Part shown: positions 25,991-34,701 of the stretch, piece after piece
Numbering within the stretch: position 1 is the stretch's first letter
How the letters are laid out: every line of letters begins with the position of its first letter
DNA from: Sedimentisphaerales bacterium
Lineage (GTDB): Bacteria; Planctomycetota; Phycisphaerae; Sedimentisphaerales; Anaerohalosphaeraceae
Length of the DNA stretch: 64,000 bases
Assembly (NCBI GenBank): GCA_016926155.1
Contig: JAFGPC010000051.1
Span: 62,001 to 126,000 of the forward strand
Direction: 5' to 3'
Translations under genes and position numbers: made by a program
Notes under the pieces: generated by a model
What the model was told of the DNA's origin: nothing
The model's input: only the letters and a program-made list of their open reading frames with translations
The model's database searches: none

Positions 25991-28777
25991 TTGGTATCGC
26001 AACTAAGGACACGAATTGGATTGCAACTCATTCTTATACTACTTATGGTCTCTATGAGTACAGCGCGACTGAGAAACCTTTACTCTGACACTTGGGTGGC
26101 TACCGATGCCTTGGGACGTTCCCTACCGGATTACAATGAATGCGGTGAACCAAAAAAAAACAAGTTTGTCGGCATCTTTTACTGGACATGGCATACAGCG
26201 CATGGTGTCCGCGGCCCATATGATGTAACGCAGATTCTTTCTGATAATCCGATAAATCCCCAATGGGGTCCGGTCGGAGCGGCCCATCATTGGGGCAGGC
26301 CTGAGCTGGGGTATTACATCTCGACGGACCGATACGTTATCCGTAAACACGCCTCCATGCTGTCGGATGCCGGTGTGGATGCGATCTTTTTCGACACGAC
26401 CAATCCGCCATTCACTTTCAGAGAATCGTACATGGCCTTGTGTGATGAATTTCGTAAAATGCGTCAGCAGGGCAACCAGACGCCGCAGATTGTGTTTTTA
26501 ACGCCTTTCGGTGATCCTCGCGGCATCGTACAGCAGATATATGACGATTTGTATCGTTCCGGCTTGTACGAGGAGTTATGGTTTCGATGGAAAGGGAAAC
26601 CATTGATCCTGGCCGATCCGGCGGCGATCGAAAACAGTGAAATTCTCGAATTTTTCACCTTTCGAAAACCGGTAGCTTCCTATTTCACTGGACCAACTGG
26701 AGCCAATCAATGGGGCTGGCTGGAGGTCCACCCACAACATGGGTTCAAGGATGAAAACGGCAGGATTGAAGAGGTTACGGTCGGTATCGCCCAGAACGCA
26801 GTGGGTTCTGAGTTGTCCATGATGAGCCATAAAGACGGGGCCATGGGCCGAAGTTGGCATAATGACGTAAAAGACACACGACCGGATGCCGTGAATCTGG
26901 GATTAAACTTTACCGAACAATGGCAGCGTGCCTTTGAATTGGATCCTTCCTTTGTGTTTATCACCGGTTGGAATGAATGGGTAGCAGGCCGCTTCACCGA
27001 ATGGTATAAATATGCCACCAAAGACAGCTATCATGTCGATGCCCTGTTTGTCGATCAGTACAACCATGAATACAGTCGCGATATCGAGCCGATGGAGGGA
27101 GGCCATGGCGATAGCTATTATTATCAGATGATAAGCTATATCCGTCGTTTCAAGGGAGTACGCAAGCCGCCCATCGCTTCCGGTTTCAAAACGATTGCAG
27201 TAGACGGGCGATTTGAGGATTGGGCTGATGTACTCCCCGAGTATCGAGATACAATCGGTGATACGGCTCATCGAGATCACAAAGGCTATGGTTCGACACA
27301 TTATGTCAATACGACCGGGCGAAATGATCTTATCCGACTCAAGGTGGCCTGCGATTCCCAAAACGTCTACTTCTATGCCCAAACGGCAGAACCGATTACG
27401 CCACATTCGGATGTCAACTGGATGCTGCTGTTTATCGATTCCGATCAGAATGCATCCACGGATTGGCATGGTTACGATATTCGAATCAATCGAAATGTAT
27501 CGAATACAAAGGAAACGAACTTGGAACGGTTCCAGGCTGGCAAGGGCTGGATTGATGCCCATACGATCCCGTATCGTGTCCAGGATCATGAAATGGAATT
27601 GGCGATTTCACGCGAGATATTGGGCTTGTCTGACGAACAAGTAAAAATCGATTTCCACTGGGCCGACAACATGCAATCACTGGATAACATCACTGAATTT
27701 GCCCTCAGTGGAGACAGTGCCCCCAATCGACGTTTCAATTACAGATACATCGGTCCGGAAGGTAAATCTGGATCTCGTGTTATCATTCCGGCCAAACCTG
27801 CAGGCAGAACCGTTGCCCAACAGACCATGCAGGCCATTTATGAGCAAGTTAAGACACCCTATAAGTACGGCGTGATTCTTAAAGGACAAGAAGGGCGAAA
27901 ATTGGATTGTCCCAGCGTGTTCCGCCATGGCGACAAGTGGTATATGACCTACATCATTTTCGACGGTACGGGATATGAAACGGCCTTGGCGGTTAGTGAA
28001 GATCTACTGCATTGGAAACCACTCGGCAAAATCCTTCCCTTTCGCAAAGATGCGTGGGATGCCATGCAGGCGGCCGGTTACATTGCTTTACAGAATTATC
28101 AATGGGGTGGTACCTATACTATAGAGACGTATGATGACAAATACTGGATGTCTTATCTGGGCGGAGCCTTGAAAGGATATGAAACGGATCCTTTAGCGAT
28201 TGGGATTGCATGGACAACCGATCCGAGCATACCCGTTCCCTGGAACCGTCTGAAGGAACCGGTGTTGTCGCGGGACCAGCCCGATGTACGTGATTTTGAA
28301 CGGTTGACACAATACAAAAGCAATATCATACACGATAAAGACAGGACGTTGGGATATCCCTTTGTTATGTTTTATAACGGCAAGCCGAATGCCGGATATG
28401 AACGTATCGGAATGGCGGTGTCTACTGATATGCGAACCTGGCTCCGTTATGGAGTTGAACCGGTTATCGACAATGGAAAGGGTATATCCGGTGATCCCCA
28501 AATCACGCGGATCGGAGATGTGTGGGTGATGTTTTATTTTGGTGCGTTCTGGCGTCCCAAGGCATTTGATACTTTCGCTTGCTCCTACGATCTGGTGCAC
28601 TGGACTAAGTGGACAGGCCCGGATCTGGTGGAACCGTCCGAGCCTTGGGATAATACGTATGCTCACAAGCCTTGGATAATTAACCACGAAGGAGTTATAT
28701 ATCATTTTTATTGTGCAGTGGGAGACCAGGGACGCGTTATTGCCCTTGCCACGTCAAGAAAAATGAAACAGGAGTAA
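25991..28777 (+). CDS. Multidomain glycosidase-like protein: GH99-like, CBM9-like and GH43-like modules
   Basis: A 928-residue secreted fusion. Domain one (about 45-375) resembles GH99/GH71-like barrels: FVGIFYWTWHTAHG, MLSDAGVDAIFFDTTNP, and FITGWNEWVAGRF. Domain two (about 395-590) is CBM9/DOMON-like, opening IAVDGRFEDWADV and holding FIDSDQNASTDWHGYD. Domain three (about 620-925) is a five-bladed propeller of GH43/GH130 type (KLDCPSVFRHGDKWYMTY, ALAVSEDLLHWKPLG, VWVMFYFGAFWRPKAFDTFA). The start codon is TTG at 25991, seven bases after GGAGG, and yields a signal peptide; no in-frame ATG fits. It lies 14 bases after the preceding gene. Precise activities are unknown. Confidence 0.82.
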   Translation: MVSQLRTRIGLQLILILLMVSMSTARLRNLYSDTWVATDALGRSLPDYNECGEPKKNKFVGIFYWTWHTAHGVRGPYDVTQILSDNPINPQWGPVGAAHHWGRPELGYYISTDRYVIRKHASMLSDAGVDAIFFDTTNPPFTFRESYMALCDEFRKMRQQGNQTPQIVFLTPFGDPRGIVQQIYDDLYRSGLYEELWFRWKGKPLILADPAAIENSEILEFFTFRKPVASYFTGPTGANQWGWLEVHPQHGFKDENGRIEEVTVGIAQNAVGSELSMMSHKDGAMGRSWHNDVKDTRPDAVNLGLNFTEQWQRAFELDPSFVFITGWNEWVAGRFTEWYKYATKDSYHVDALFVDQYNHEYSRDIEPMEGGHGDSYYYQMISYIRRFKGVRKPPIASGFKTIAVDGRFEDWADVLPEYRDTIGDTAHRDHKGYGSTHYVNTTGRNDLIRLKVACDSQNVYFYAQTAEPITPHSDVNWMLLFIDSDQNASTDWHGYDIRINRNVSNTKETNLERFQAGKGWIDAHTIPYRVQDHEMELAISREILGLSDEQVKIDFHWADNMQSLDNITEFALSGDSAPNRRFNYRYIGPEGKSGSRVIIPAKPAGRTVAQQTMQAIYEQVKTPYKYGVILKGQEGRKLDCPSVFRHGDKWYMTYIIFDGTGYETALAVSEDLLHWKPLGKILPFRKDAWDAMQAAGYIALQNYQWGGTYTIETYDDKYWMSYLGGALKGYETDPLAIGIAWTTDPSIPVPWNRLKEPVLSRDQPDVRDFERLTQYKSNIIHDKDRTLGYPFVMFYNGKPNAGYERIGMAVSTDMRTWLRYGVEPVIDNGKGISGDPQITRIGDVWVMFYFGAFWRPKAFDTFACSYDLVHWTKWTGPDLVEPSEPWDNTYAHKPWIINHEGVIYHFYCAVGDQGRVIALATSRKMKQE

Positions 28778-28842
28778 GGTGGTTCAGAAAAAGGTCGAAT
28801 CCTAAATGTTCCTCATTCCTCTGGGATAACGGGAGAGTACGA

Positions 28843-31062
28843 ATGTCTGTTATTTCTTATAAATCAAATATAAACATTTTGATTTGTATACTTGTCACGA
28901 TGACATGGGGAATCATTATCATCGCCTCCCCGCTTGCGCCAACCGGACAATTATGTGAACTGCTTCATTATCCTGAACAGACGGTTATAACCGATCCGCA
29001 ACCTGAATTTGGTTGGGTTGTCAATTCAGACCAGTCGGATGATGTGCAGTCAGCTTATCAAATCCAGGTGGCCACATGCTCATCGCTGTTAGAGGATAAC
29101 CAGCCGGATGCATGGAATTCCGACAAAGTGGTTTCAAGCCGGTCGATCAATGTGGAATATGCTGGTAAACCTTTAATGTCCAATAAACCCTATTTCTGGC
29201 GGGTGCGCACCTGGGACAAGGAGGATCAGCCAAGCCACTGGTCAAAGATCCAGCAGCTCAATACATCTGTAGAAATGAGTAAATATACCACACCGTGTCA
29301 ACCGCTGGAAGTTAGACGAATTGCCCCAAAGAAGATTGTTAAAACAGATGATGGACATTTTTTCGTGGATTTTGGAAAAGCGGCTTATGGAACCATTGAA
29401 TTAACCATTACCAGTCCGGATCAACGCATCCTTGAAATACACGTGGGTGAAAAACTGAAACATGCTCTGGCGATTGACCGCCGGCCTCCAGGCACAATCC
29501 GCTACCGAAGGATCAACTTGGCGGTTCAGCCGGGTCGAGAGACGTATCGGCTGATTATTCCACCGGATCGACGCAATACGGGTTCTGCAGCGATCAAAAT
29601 GCCTTTGAGGCTGTTTGAAGTTATGCCGTTTCGGTATTGCGAAATTGTAAATTCTGCGACAGATATAAGACAAGAGTCGATTGTACAACTCGCCGTCAAT
29701 TATCCGTTTGACGATAATGCAGCGCATTTTGAATGTGATGATCCAATTCTCAATGATGTTTGGGAAATGTGTAAATACAGTATTAAGGCGACGAGTTTCT
29801 GCGGAGTCTATGTCGACGGAGATCGAGAACGTATCCCCTACGAGGCGGACGCTTACATCAATCAACTCTGCCATTATGGAGTCGACCGTGAATATGCCAT
29901 GGCCCGTTATACACATGAATATCTGATCACGCATCCCACTTGGCCGACCGAGTGGGTTCTACATTCCGTGTTGATGGCCTGGGCAGATTATATGGCCACG
30001 GGGGATTCGGAATCGTTGGAAAACTTATATCAGGACCTCAAGGCCAAGACACTGCTTTCGTTGGAAAGGGCAGATGGTTTAATTAGTACACAATCCGGGC
30101 TCTTAACTAAAACGATCCTGGATTCGATTCATATCAATCAGCCGATACGTGATCTGGTAGACTGGCCCCCGGCCTCCTTCACTCGTAACGGTCAATATGG
30201 AGAACGGGATGGGCATGAAATGGGCGCCATCAATACTGTTGTCAACGCGTTGCACTATCAGGCCCTTGTATTAATGGCCCGTATAGCTGAATCTCTGGGA
30301 CAAAAAGAGGATTCAGTTAATTTTGAAAAGTGTGCTCAAGCTGTATATAAGTCCTTCAATAATAAGCTCTTCGACGAAACCAAAGGAGTTTATGTGGATG
30401 GAGAAGGCAGCCTGCATTCTTCTCTGCATGCCAACATGTTCCCCCTGGCGTTCGGGTTGGTACCGAAGGAACGTGTACAGACGGTACTCCAATTCATTGA
30501 ATCGCGTGGGATGGCATGCAGTGTCTATGGATCGCAATATCTTTTAGAAGCTTTGTTTAAAGCGGAGCATGATGAATATGCTGTTTCCCTGATGACAGCC
30601 ATGCATGATAGAAGCTGGTTCAATATGCTTCGTTCCGGCTCAACGGTTACATTGGAAGCCTGGGATTGGAAGTTCAAGAACAACCTGGATTGGAATCATG
30701 CCTGGGGGGCAGCCCCGGCGAACATCATTCCCCGGTATATAATGGGAGTTCAACCTTTGGAAGCCGGTTTTGGCCATATGCAGATTAAGCCTCAACTTGG
30801 TCATCTTCATCGAGCCATCGCAAAAATCCCGACCATCCGTGGCACAGTTTATGTCAATTTCGAAAGAACGATCGAAAGTTTTAATCTTGAGTTCAGTATA
30901 CCGGCCAATACCACCGCAGATGTGTTTATACCGTTAGGGCAGACTCGTAATACGACGGTTTATATGGATGGAAAAATCATAAAGGGAGAATTACAAAACA
31001 AATACATTGAAATTCGTGGAGTTGGTTCTGGAAGGCATCAATTTCAGTGTTGTGTCCGTTAA
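28843..31062 (+). CDS. GH78-family alpha-L-rhamnosidase-like protein
   Basis: A 739-residue exported protein. The N-terminus has a hydrophobic segment (INILICILVTMTWGIIIIASP), then a fibronectin-like domain starting LCELLHYPEQTVITDPQPEFGWVV as in GH78 enzymes. The (alpha/alpha)6 barrel has DGDRERIPYEADAYI at about 325-338, the equivalent of the family acid motif, and the end carries EFSIPANTTADVFIP. It is 340 residues shorter than the operon's first GH78 protein and lacks one or more beta domains, so the two probably cut different linkages. The start at 28843 has GGGAGAG upstream; the longer frame begins inside the previous gene. Last gene of the operon. Confidence 0.9.
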   Translation: MSVISYKSNINILICILVTMTWGIIIIASPLAPTGQLCELLHYPEQTVITDPQPEFGWVVNSDQSDDVQSAYQIQVATCSSLLEDNQPDAWNSDKVVSSRSINVEYAGKPLMSNKPYFWRVRTWDKEDQPSHWSKIQQLNTSVEMSKYTTPCQPLEVRRIAPKKIVKTDDGHFFVDFGKAAYGTIELTITSPDQRILEIHVGEKLKHALAIDRRPPGTIRYRRINLAVQPGRETYRLIIPPDRRNTGSAAIKMPLRLFEVMPFRYCEIVNSATDIRQESIVQLAVNYPFDDNAAHFECDDPILNDVWEMCKYSIKATSFCGVYVDGDRERIPYEADAYINQLCHYGVDREYAMARYTHEYLITHPTWPTEWVLHSVLMAWADYMATGDSESLENLYQDLKAKTLLSLERADGLISTQSGLLTKTILDSIHINQPIRDLVDWPPASFTRNGQYGERDGHEMGAINTVVNALHYQALVLMARIAESLGQKEDSVNFEKCAQAVYKSFNNKLFDETKGVYVDGEGSLHSSLHANMFPLAFGLVPKERVQTVLQFIESRGMACSVYGSQYLLEALFKAEHDEYAVSLMTAMHDRSWFNMLRSGSTVTLEAWDWKFKNNLDWNHAWGAAPANIIPRYIMGVQPLEAGFGHMQIKPQLGHLHRAIAKIPTIRGTVYVNFERTIESFNLEFSIPANTTADVFIPLGQTRNTTVYMDGKIIKGELQNKYIEIRGVGSGRHQFQCCVR

Positions 31063-31107
31063 ATTGGGAAGACCTGGCACGTTCGTTCTACTTGAAAATG
31101 AAAAAAC

Positions 31108-31136
31108 TTGACGAAATGAGCGAAAAGTGCGATAAG
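31108..31136 (+). promoter_or_regulatory. Sigma-70-type promoter for the HD-like gene and coaD
   Basis: TTGACG (31108-31113) and GATAAG (31131-31136) are 17 bases apart. The gene start at 31165 is about 22 bases beyond the predicted transcription start. It separates the housekeeping genes from the glycosidase operon. Confidence 0.6.
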
Positions 31137-31164
31137 GAAGTATGGATATTTGAAGGGAGTGACC

Positions 31165-31872
31165 ATGTCTGAGATGGATATAGTACGGGATGTCGCCCGC
31201 CAGGTTCTTACGGTTCCTACGCTGACCGGTGGGCCGGATAGCTGGTTGTGGGACAGAACCAAACGGATTGTTCGTAATATTGAGCACATTTGTCGCCTGC
31301 CGGAACTGGCCGGAAGTGATATGGCTGTTGACCGATTCTGTTTGATTGGGGCCGGTTACTTCTGCGATTCCGGTTTTGCCCGATATGCAGACGCCCAGGA
31401 TCCCAATGCAAGATTAGTCTTAGCAGATATGACGGCCGGCGACCTGCGTGATTTTTCCACCCAGGTCGTGACAGACAAACTCAGTGGGGCACTGCCGGGA
31501 CCGAAAATCGATAAAATCAATAAAATTATTATCGAATCCGGAGATCGATATACGGAAATGATTGAGGCGATGATCCTTTCCGATGCTAGAAATCTGGACG
31601 ACATGGGTTCGGTCGGATTGTTTAATGAATTTCGACGGTACACTATTCACGGCAAAGGAGCCACGGATGTACTGGAAAGCTGGAAGCGAAAGATCGATTA
31701 TCAATACTGGGAAGCTCGTTTAAAGGAGAGCTTCCGGTTTGAATCGGTCCGCCGGGTGGCCCAGCAGAGACATGAAACTACGGAATATTTTATGAATCAG
31801 CTTGGCACCGAAAACGCTGCCAGAGACCTGGAGGAACTGATTATCGAGTCGCTGGATAAGGTGGTGAGTTGA
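31165..31872 (+). CDS. HD-domain-superfamily-like protein with probably lost metal site
   Basis: A 235-residue cytoplasmic, helical protein. The layout recalls small HD phosphohydrolases: an early His (IVRNIEHICRL), a segment at the HD position that reads LIGAGYFCDSG instead of LLHDxG, and a late SDARNLDDMGSVGLFNEF resembling the DADRLDxLGAxGIxRxF motif. The missing HD pair suggests a non-catalytic relative. The assignment rests on pattern recall and is tentative. I chose the ATG at 31165 for its AAGGGAGTG site; a TTG at 31150 is less likely. It precedes coaD by 46 bases, and a small hairpin (31883-31902) lies between them. Confidence 0.7.
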   Translation: MSEMDIVRDVARQVLTVPTLTGGPDSWLWDRTKRIVRNIEHICRLPELAGSDMAVDRFCLIGAGYFCDSGFARYADAQDPNARLVLADMTAGDLRDFSTQVVTDKLSGALPGPKIDKINKIIIESGDRYTEMIEAMILSDARNLDDMGSVGLFNEFRRYTIHGKGATDVLESWKRKIDYQYWEARLKESFRFESVRRVAQQRHETTEYFMNQLGTENAARDLEELIIESLDKVVS

Positions 31873-31918
31873 CCTGTAGGCCTTCGGAATGTAACTTCCG
31901 AAATAAAAAGGAGTTACA

Positions 31919-32443
31919 ATGTCGCACAAGCCCGTAAGAGCCGTTTTCCCCGGCTCGTTTGATCCGATTACGAACGGTCATATGGATGTTATCGGACGGG
32001 GAAGTAAGCTCTTTGATGAACTGATTGTGGCCGTTGGACAAAATCCTCTTAAAGACCAACTTTTTACCCAACAGGAAAGAGTTGAAATGATCCGCGAATT
32101 GGTCATGGATCACTCCCGTGTTCTGGTGGATAGTTATGATTGCCTGACGGTAGAATTCGCCGCTCAGATCGGAGCAGATGTCATGCTCCGAGGCCTTCGA
32201 AACCTGACTGACGTTCAGTATGAGTTCCAGCTTGCGATGACAAATCGTACTGTGGCGGGGATCGAAACGGTGTTTATAATGACCAGCGAGGAATTCGGCT
32301 ATGTAAACTCGACAATGGTCCGTGAAATCGCCCTTCTTGGGGGGGATGTATCCAAGCTGATCCCTCTGACGGTTTATGAGCGGCTGAAAAAAAGATTAGA
32401 GGATAAATCAATGCCAAACTCTCCACGGAATGAAGACCTGTAA
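31919..32443 (+). CDS. coaD: Phosphopantetheine adenylyltransferase
   Basis: A 174-residue enzyme joining 4'-phosphopantetheine and ATP to give dephospho-CoA, the penultimate step of coenzyme A synthesis. The nucleotidyltransferase signature AVFPGSFDPITNGHMDVI at the N-terminus contains the TxGH motif. NPLKDQLFTQQERVEMI, RGLRNLTDVQYEFQLAMTNR and the ISSTMVR-like segment YVNSTMVREIALLGGDVS follow in the family order. Length is about 10 residues above the norm through a short C-terminal tail. An AAAAAGGAG site precedes the ATG. Confidence 0.97.
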   Translation: MSHKPVRAVFPGSFDPITNGHMDVIGRGSKLFDELIVAVGQNPLKDQLFTQQERVEMIRELVMDHSRVLVDSYDCLTVEFAAQIGADVMLRGLRNLTDVQYEFQLAMTNRTVAGIETVFIMTSEEFGYVNSTMVREIALLGGDVSKLIPLTVYERLKKRLEDKSMPNSPRNEDL

Positions 32444-32594
32444 TACCCTCTATACTTCAGTCTTCCGTCGAAAAAGTCACTCATACCGGGTATACCCAAG
32501 CGACCCAGGATCGTATATAATAATTGTAGCATTACGGTACAATAGTCGATATGGATTCGTTGAGACAAGAATGTGGAAGAAAGGTTGAAAAACG

Positions 32595-33104
32595 ATGTTG
32601 TGCCAGGCCTGTAAAGAGCGAACAGCCACAATTCATCTGACCGAGATTTCCGGCGGACAGAGAAGTGAAATGCATATTTGTGAGCAATGTGCCCAGGAGC
32701 AGGGAATCGTTGTTAAAAATCAGATTCCTCTCAATGAGCTTCTCAGTTCTCTGTTGTCGGTGCAGGCGGAAGGCCAGACCTCCGGAGCGGGGCCGACCGG
32801 AATGGAATCTGCGGACGATCTTGTGTGTCCTACCTGTGGGATGAGCCTGAAAAAGTTCAGTAAAACAAGATTACTTGGCTGTCCTCATGATTATGAAGTG
32901 TTTGATGAACCGCTTCGTTCGTTGATCGAGCGTTCCCAGAGCGGCCATTCCCGTCATTGTGGAAAAACTCCCTCCCGAGCACCCAAGGCGATGAAGAACC
33001 ATATGGAAGTGATGAACTTGCGGCGTCAATTGGAAGAAGCGGTCAAGGCGGAAGATTACGAAACTGCCGCCAAAATCAGAGACCAGATTCAACAAAAACA
33101 ATGA
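32595..33104 (+). CDS. mcsA: McsA-like activator of protein arginine kinase (UVR-motif, zinc-finger protein)
   Basis: A 169-residue cytoplasmic protein. The N-terminus has zinc-binding CxxC pairs (CQAC at 3-6, CEQC, then CPTCGMSLKKF and a later GCPHDYEVF), and the C-terminus a UVR coiled-coil motif (RRQLEEAVKAEDYETAAKIRD). This is the layout of McsA, which binds and stimulates the arginine kinase McsB. Its stop overlaps the mcsB start as ATGA (33101-33104), which supports the assignment. In Firmicutes the pair marks proteins with phosphoarginine for ClpCP; no clpC or ctsR gene is next to it here. The 150 bases upstream contain a GGGTATACCC palindrome at 32488-32497. Confidence 0.93.
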   Translation: MLCQACKERTATIHLTEISGGQRSEMHICEQCAQEQGIVVKNQIPLNELLSSLLSVQAEGQTSGAGPTGMESADDLVCPTCGMSLKKFSKTRLLGCPHDYEVFDEPLRSLIERSQSGHSRHCGKTPSRAPKAMKNHMEVMNLRRQLEEAVKAEDYETAAKIRDQIQQKQ

Positions 33105-34156
33105 AACCCAGTGATTTAAGCAATCATATCAGTCAATGGTTTGACGGTTCCGGCCCCGGTGCCGATATCGTGATCAGTTCGCGTGTCCGTCTGGCTCGGA
33201 ATCTGGGCGGGTATGAATTCTGTCCCTGTCTGAACGCCTCGCGTAAACGAGAAGTGCTCAATAAGCTCAAAGAAATTATCCTCAGCTTGGATCTGGGGCA
33301 GGATATGTTTTTTATCGATGTGGACAACTCTTCGACACTGGAACAGGACCTGCTGGTGGAAAGGCATCTAATCAGCCGGCAGCACGCCCAGGCAAAAGGA
33401 CCTCGCGGTGCCATCATTGCCCAGAACGAATCTTTTACCGCGATGATTAATGAAGAAGACCATCTGCGAATCCAGGTCTTCAAAACAGGTTTACAGCTCA
33501 AGGAATGTTGGGAGCGAATCAATCAAGTCGACAATCTGATTGAAAAGCAGGTGGAGTATGCCTTCGATCCTGAATATGGCTATCTGACAGCTTGCCCGAC
33601 CAATGTGGGAACGGGAATCCGCGTTTCGGTCATGTTGCATCTGCCTGCCTTGAAAATGACAGGGCAAATTGAAAAGTTTTACAATGCCGCTAAGGACACT
33701 AATCTGGCCGTGCGTGGCTTATTCGGAGAGGGCACCGATGCTGTCGGAGATTTTTTTCAGCTATCTAATCAAGTTACATTGGGCTATTCCGAGCAGCAGA
33801 TTGTGGATGAGTTTTCCGGTTTTATTGTGCCTAAAATTGTAGAATATGAAATACTGGCGCGGGAAAAGCTTTTAAAAGCCAAACCCGATATGCTGGATGA
33901 TAAAATACAGCGGGCTCTTGGTGTCCTGCGAAGTGCTCGCCTGATCAGTTCTCAGGAAGCATTGTTTCTGCTCAGCCATGTCCGAATGGGCGTCAATCTC
34001 AAGCGGCTTGAAGGGATTTCTATCGCGACCATCAATGAATTATTTATGCTGACACAACCGGCTCATCTTCAAATGCGACAGGGACATGAACTGGATCCGG
34101 ACCGAAGAGACGCCATGCGCGCTCAGATAATCCGTTCCCGCCTCTGTCAAAACTGA
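33101..34156 (+). CDS. mcsB: Protein arginine kinase McsB
   Basis: A 351-residue ATP:guanido phosphotransferase family enzyme that phosphorylates arginine side chains in proteins. Visible signatures are SSRVRLARNLGGYEFCPC near residue 26, NEED at 117-120, and the catalytic-Cys block YLTACPTNVGTGIRVS with Cys165. The C-terminal RDAMRA fits the RDxxRA phosphoarginine-binding motif described for Bacillus McsB, so allosteric control is probably retained. It is coupled to mcsA by a four-base overlap. Together they suggest a phosphoarginine-dependent protein quality-control system in this organism. Confidence 0.96.
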   Translation: MKPSDLSNHISQWFDGSGPGADIVISSRVRLARNLGGYEFCPCLNASRKREVLNKLKEIILSLDLGQDMFFIDVDNSSTLEQDLLVERHLISRQHAQAKGPRGAIIAQNESFTAMINEEDHLRIQVFKTGLQLKECWERINQVDNLIEKQVEYAFDPEYGYLTACPTNVGTGIRVSVMLHLPALKMTGQIEKFYNAAKDTNLAVRGLFGEGTDAVGDFFQLSNQVTLGYSEQQIVDEFSGFIVPKIVEYEILAREKLLKAKPDMLDDKIQRALGVLRSARLISSQEALFLLSHVRMGVNLKRLEGISIATINELFMLTQPAHLQMRQGHELDPDRRDAMRAQIIRSRLCQN

Positions 34157-34226
34157 TGCGTGTTTTACGAATTAAGCTGATAACCTAATAATTGCATCAG
34201 AGCAAAAAACATGAAAAGGGATGAGC

Positions 34227-34622
34227 ATGAAGTATAAATGGGTATTGTTTTGTATTGAATTGCCATTCTTGATTGGTTGTTCCCAGTCCAAAATGGTGTT
34301 TTCTGAAAGATTACCTGTCCAGCCTATGATCGAGATTTGCGCCGGTCTGGGGGAGGAAATTACGTTGGAATTGCCGGCTAATCCATCTACAGGGTATTCC
34401 TGGCGCCTCGTTGGCGCCATGCCCTTTCTGCTGCGTCCGGTGGCGCGAAAGTATGAACCAGCACAACAATCCGGTAGCATTATTGGTGCCGGAGGTACGG
34501 AGATATGGACTTTTCGAGCCGATGAAACCGGCCAGGCTGACATGACAGTCGAATACGCTCGCCCATGGGAAACGGATACACCGGCCACCTTAACCCGTAC
34601 GTTTCATATCGTCATACAGTAA
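34227..34622 (+). CDS. Chagasin-family (I42) protease inhibitor lipoprotein
   Basis: A 131-residue lipoprotein; the leader ends in FLIGC. The mature part has the three loop motifs of chagasin-type cysteine-protease inhibitors: NPSTGYSW (the NPTTGF/Y loop), GAGGTEIWTF (the GxGG loop), and EYARPWE (the RPW loop). Such proteins block papain-like peptidases. I chose the second of two close ATGs because AAAAGGG abuts the first but is well spaced from the second. It is 70 bases past mcsB and may be independent. No papain-like protease is encoded in the window. Confidence 0.88.
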   Translation: MKYKWVLFCIELPFLIGCSQSKMVFSERLPVQPMIEICAGLGEEITLELPANPSTGYSWRLVGAMPFLLRPVARKYEPAQQSGSIIGAGGTEIWTFRADETGQADMTVEYARPWETDTPATLTRTFHIVIQ

Positions 34623-34701
34623 GGTAGATATGCCGTCTTTCTGGATTGGATTAAATGATTATCAGGCCACGTTTTGACGGATTGTTATCCGAGGGATATT
34701 T

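Noticed and set aside
31075-31090. TGGCAC followed by TTC, resembling a sigma-54 promoter before the HD-like gene
   Set aside because: The GC of the -12 element is missing (CT at the required distance), so the obligatory GG-N10-GC is not met; a sigma-70-type promoter lies just downstream.
32488-32497. Palindrome GGGTATACCC before mcsA as a CtsR operator
   Set aside because: It does not resemble the CtsR heptad direct repeat; 10 bp alone is not enough to propose an operator.
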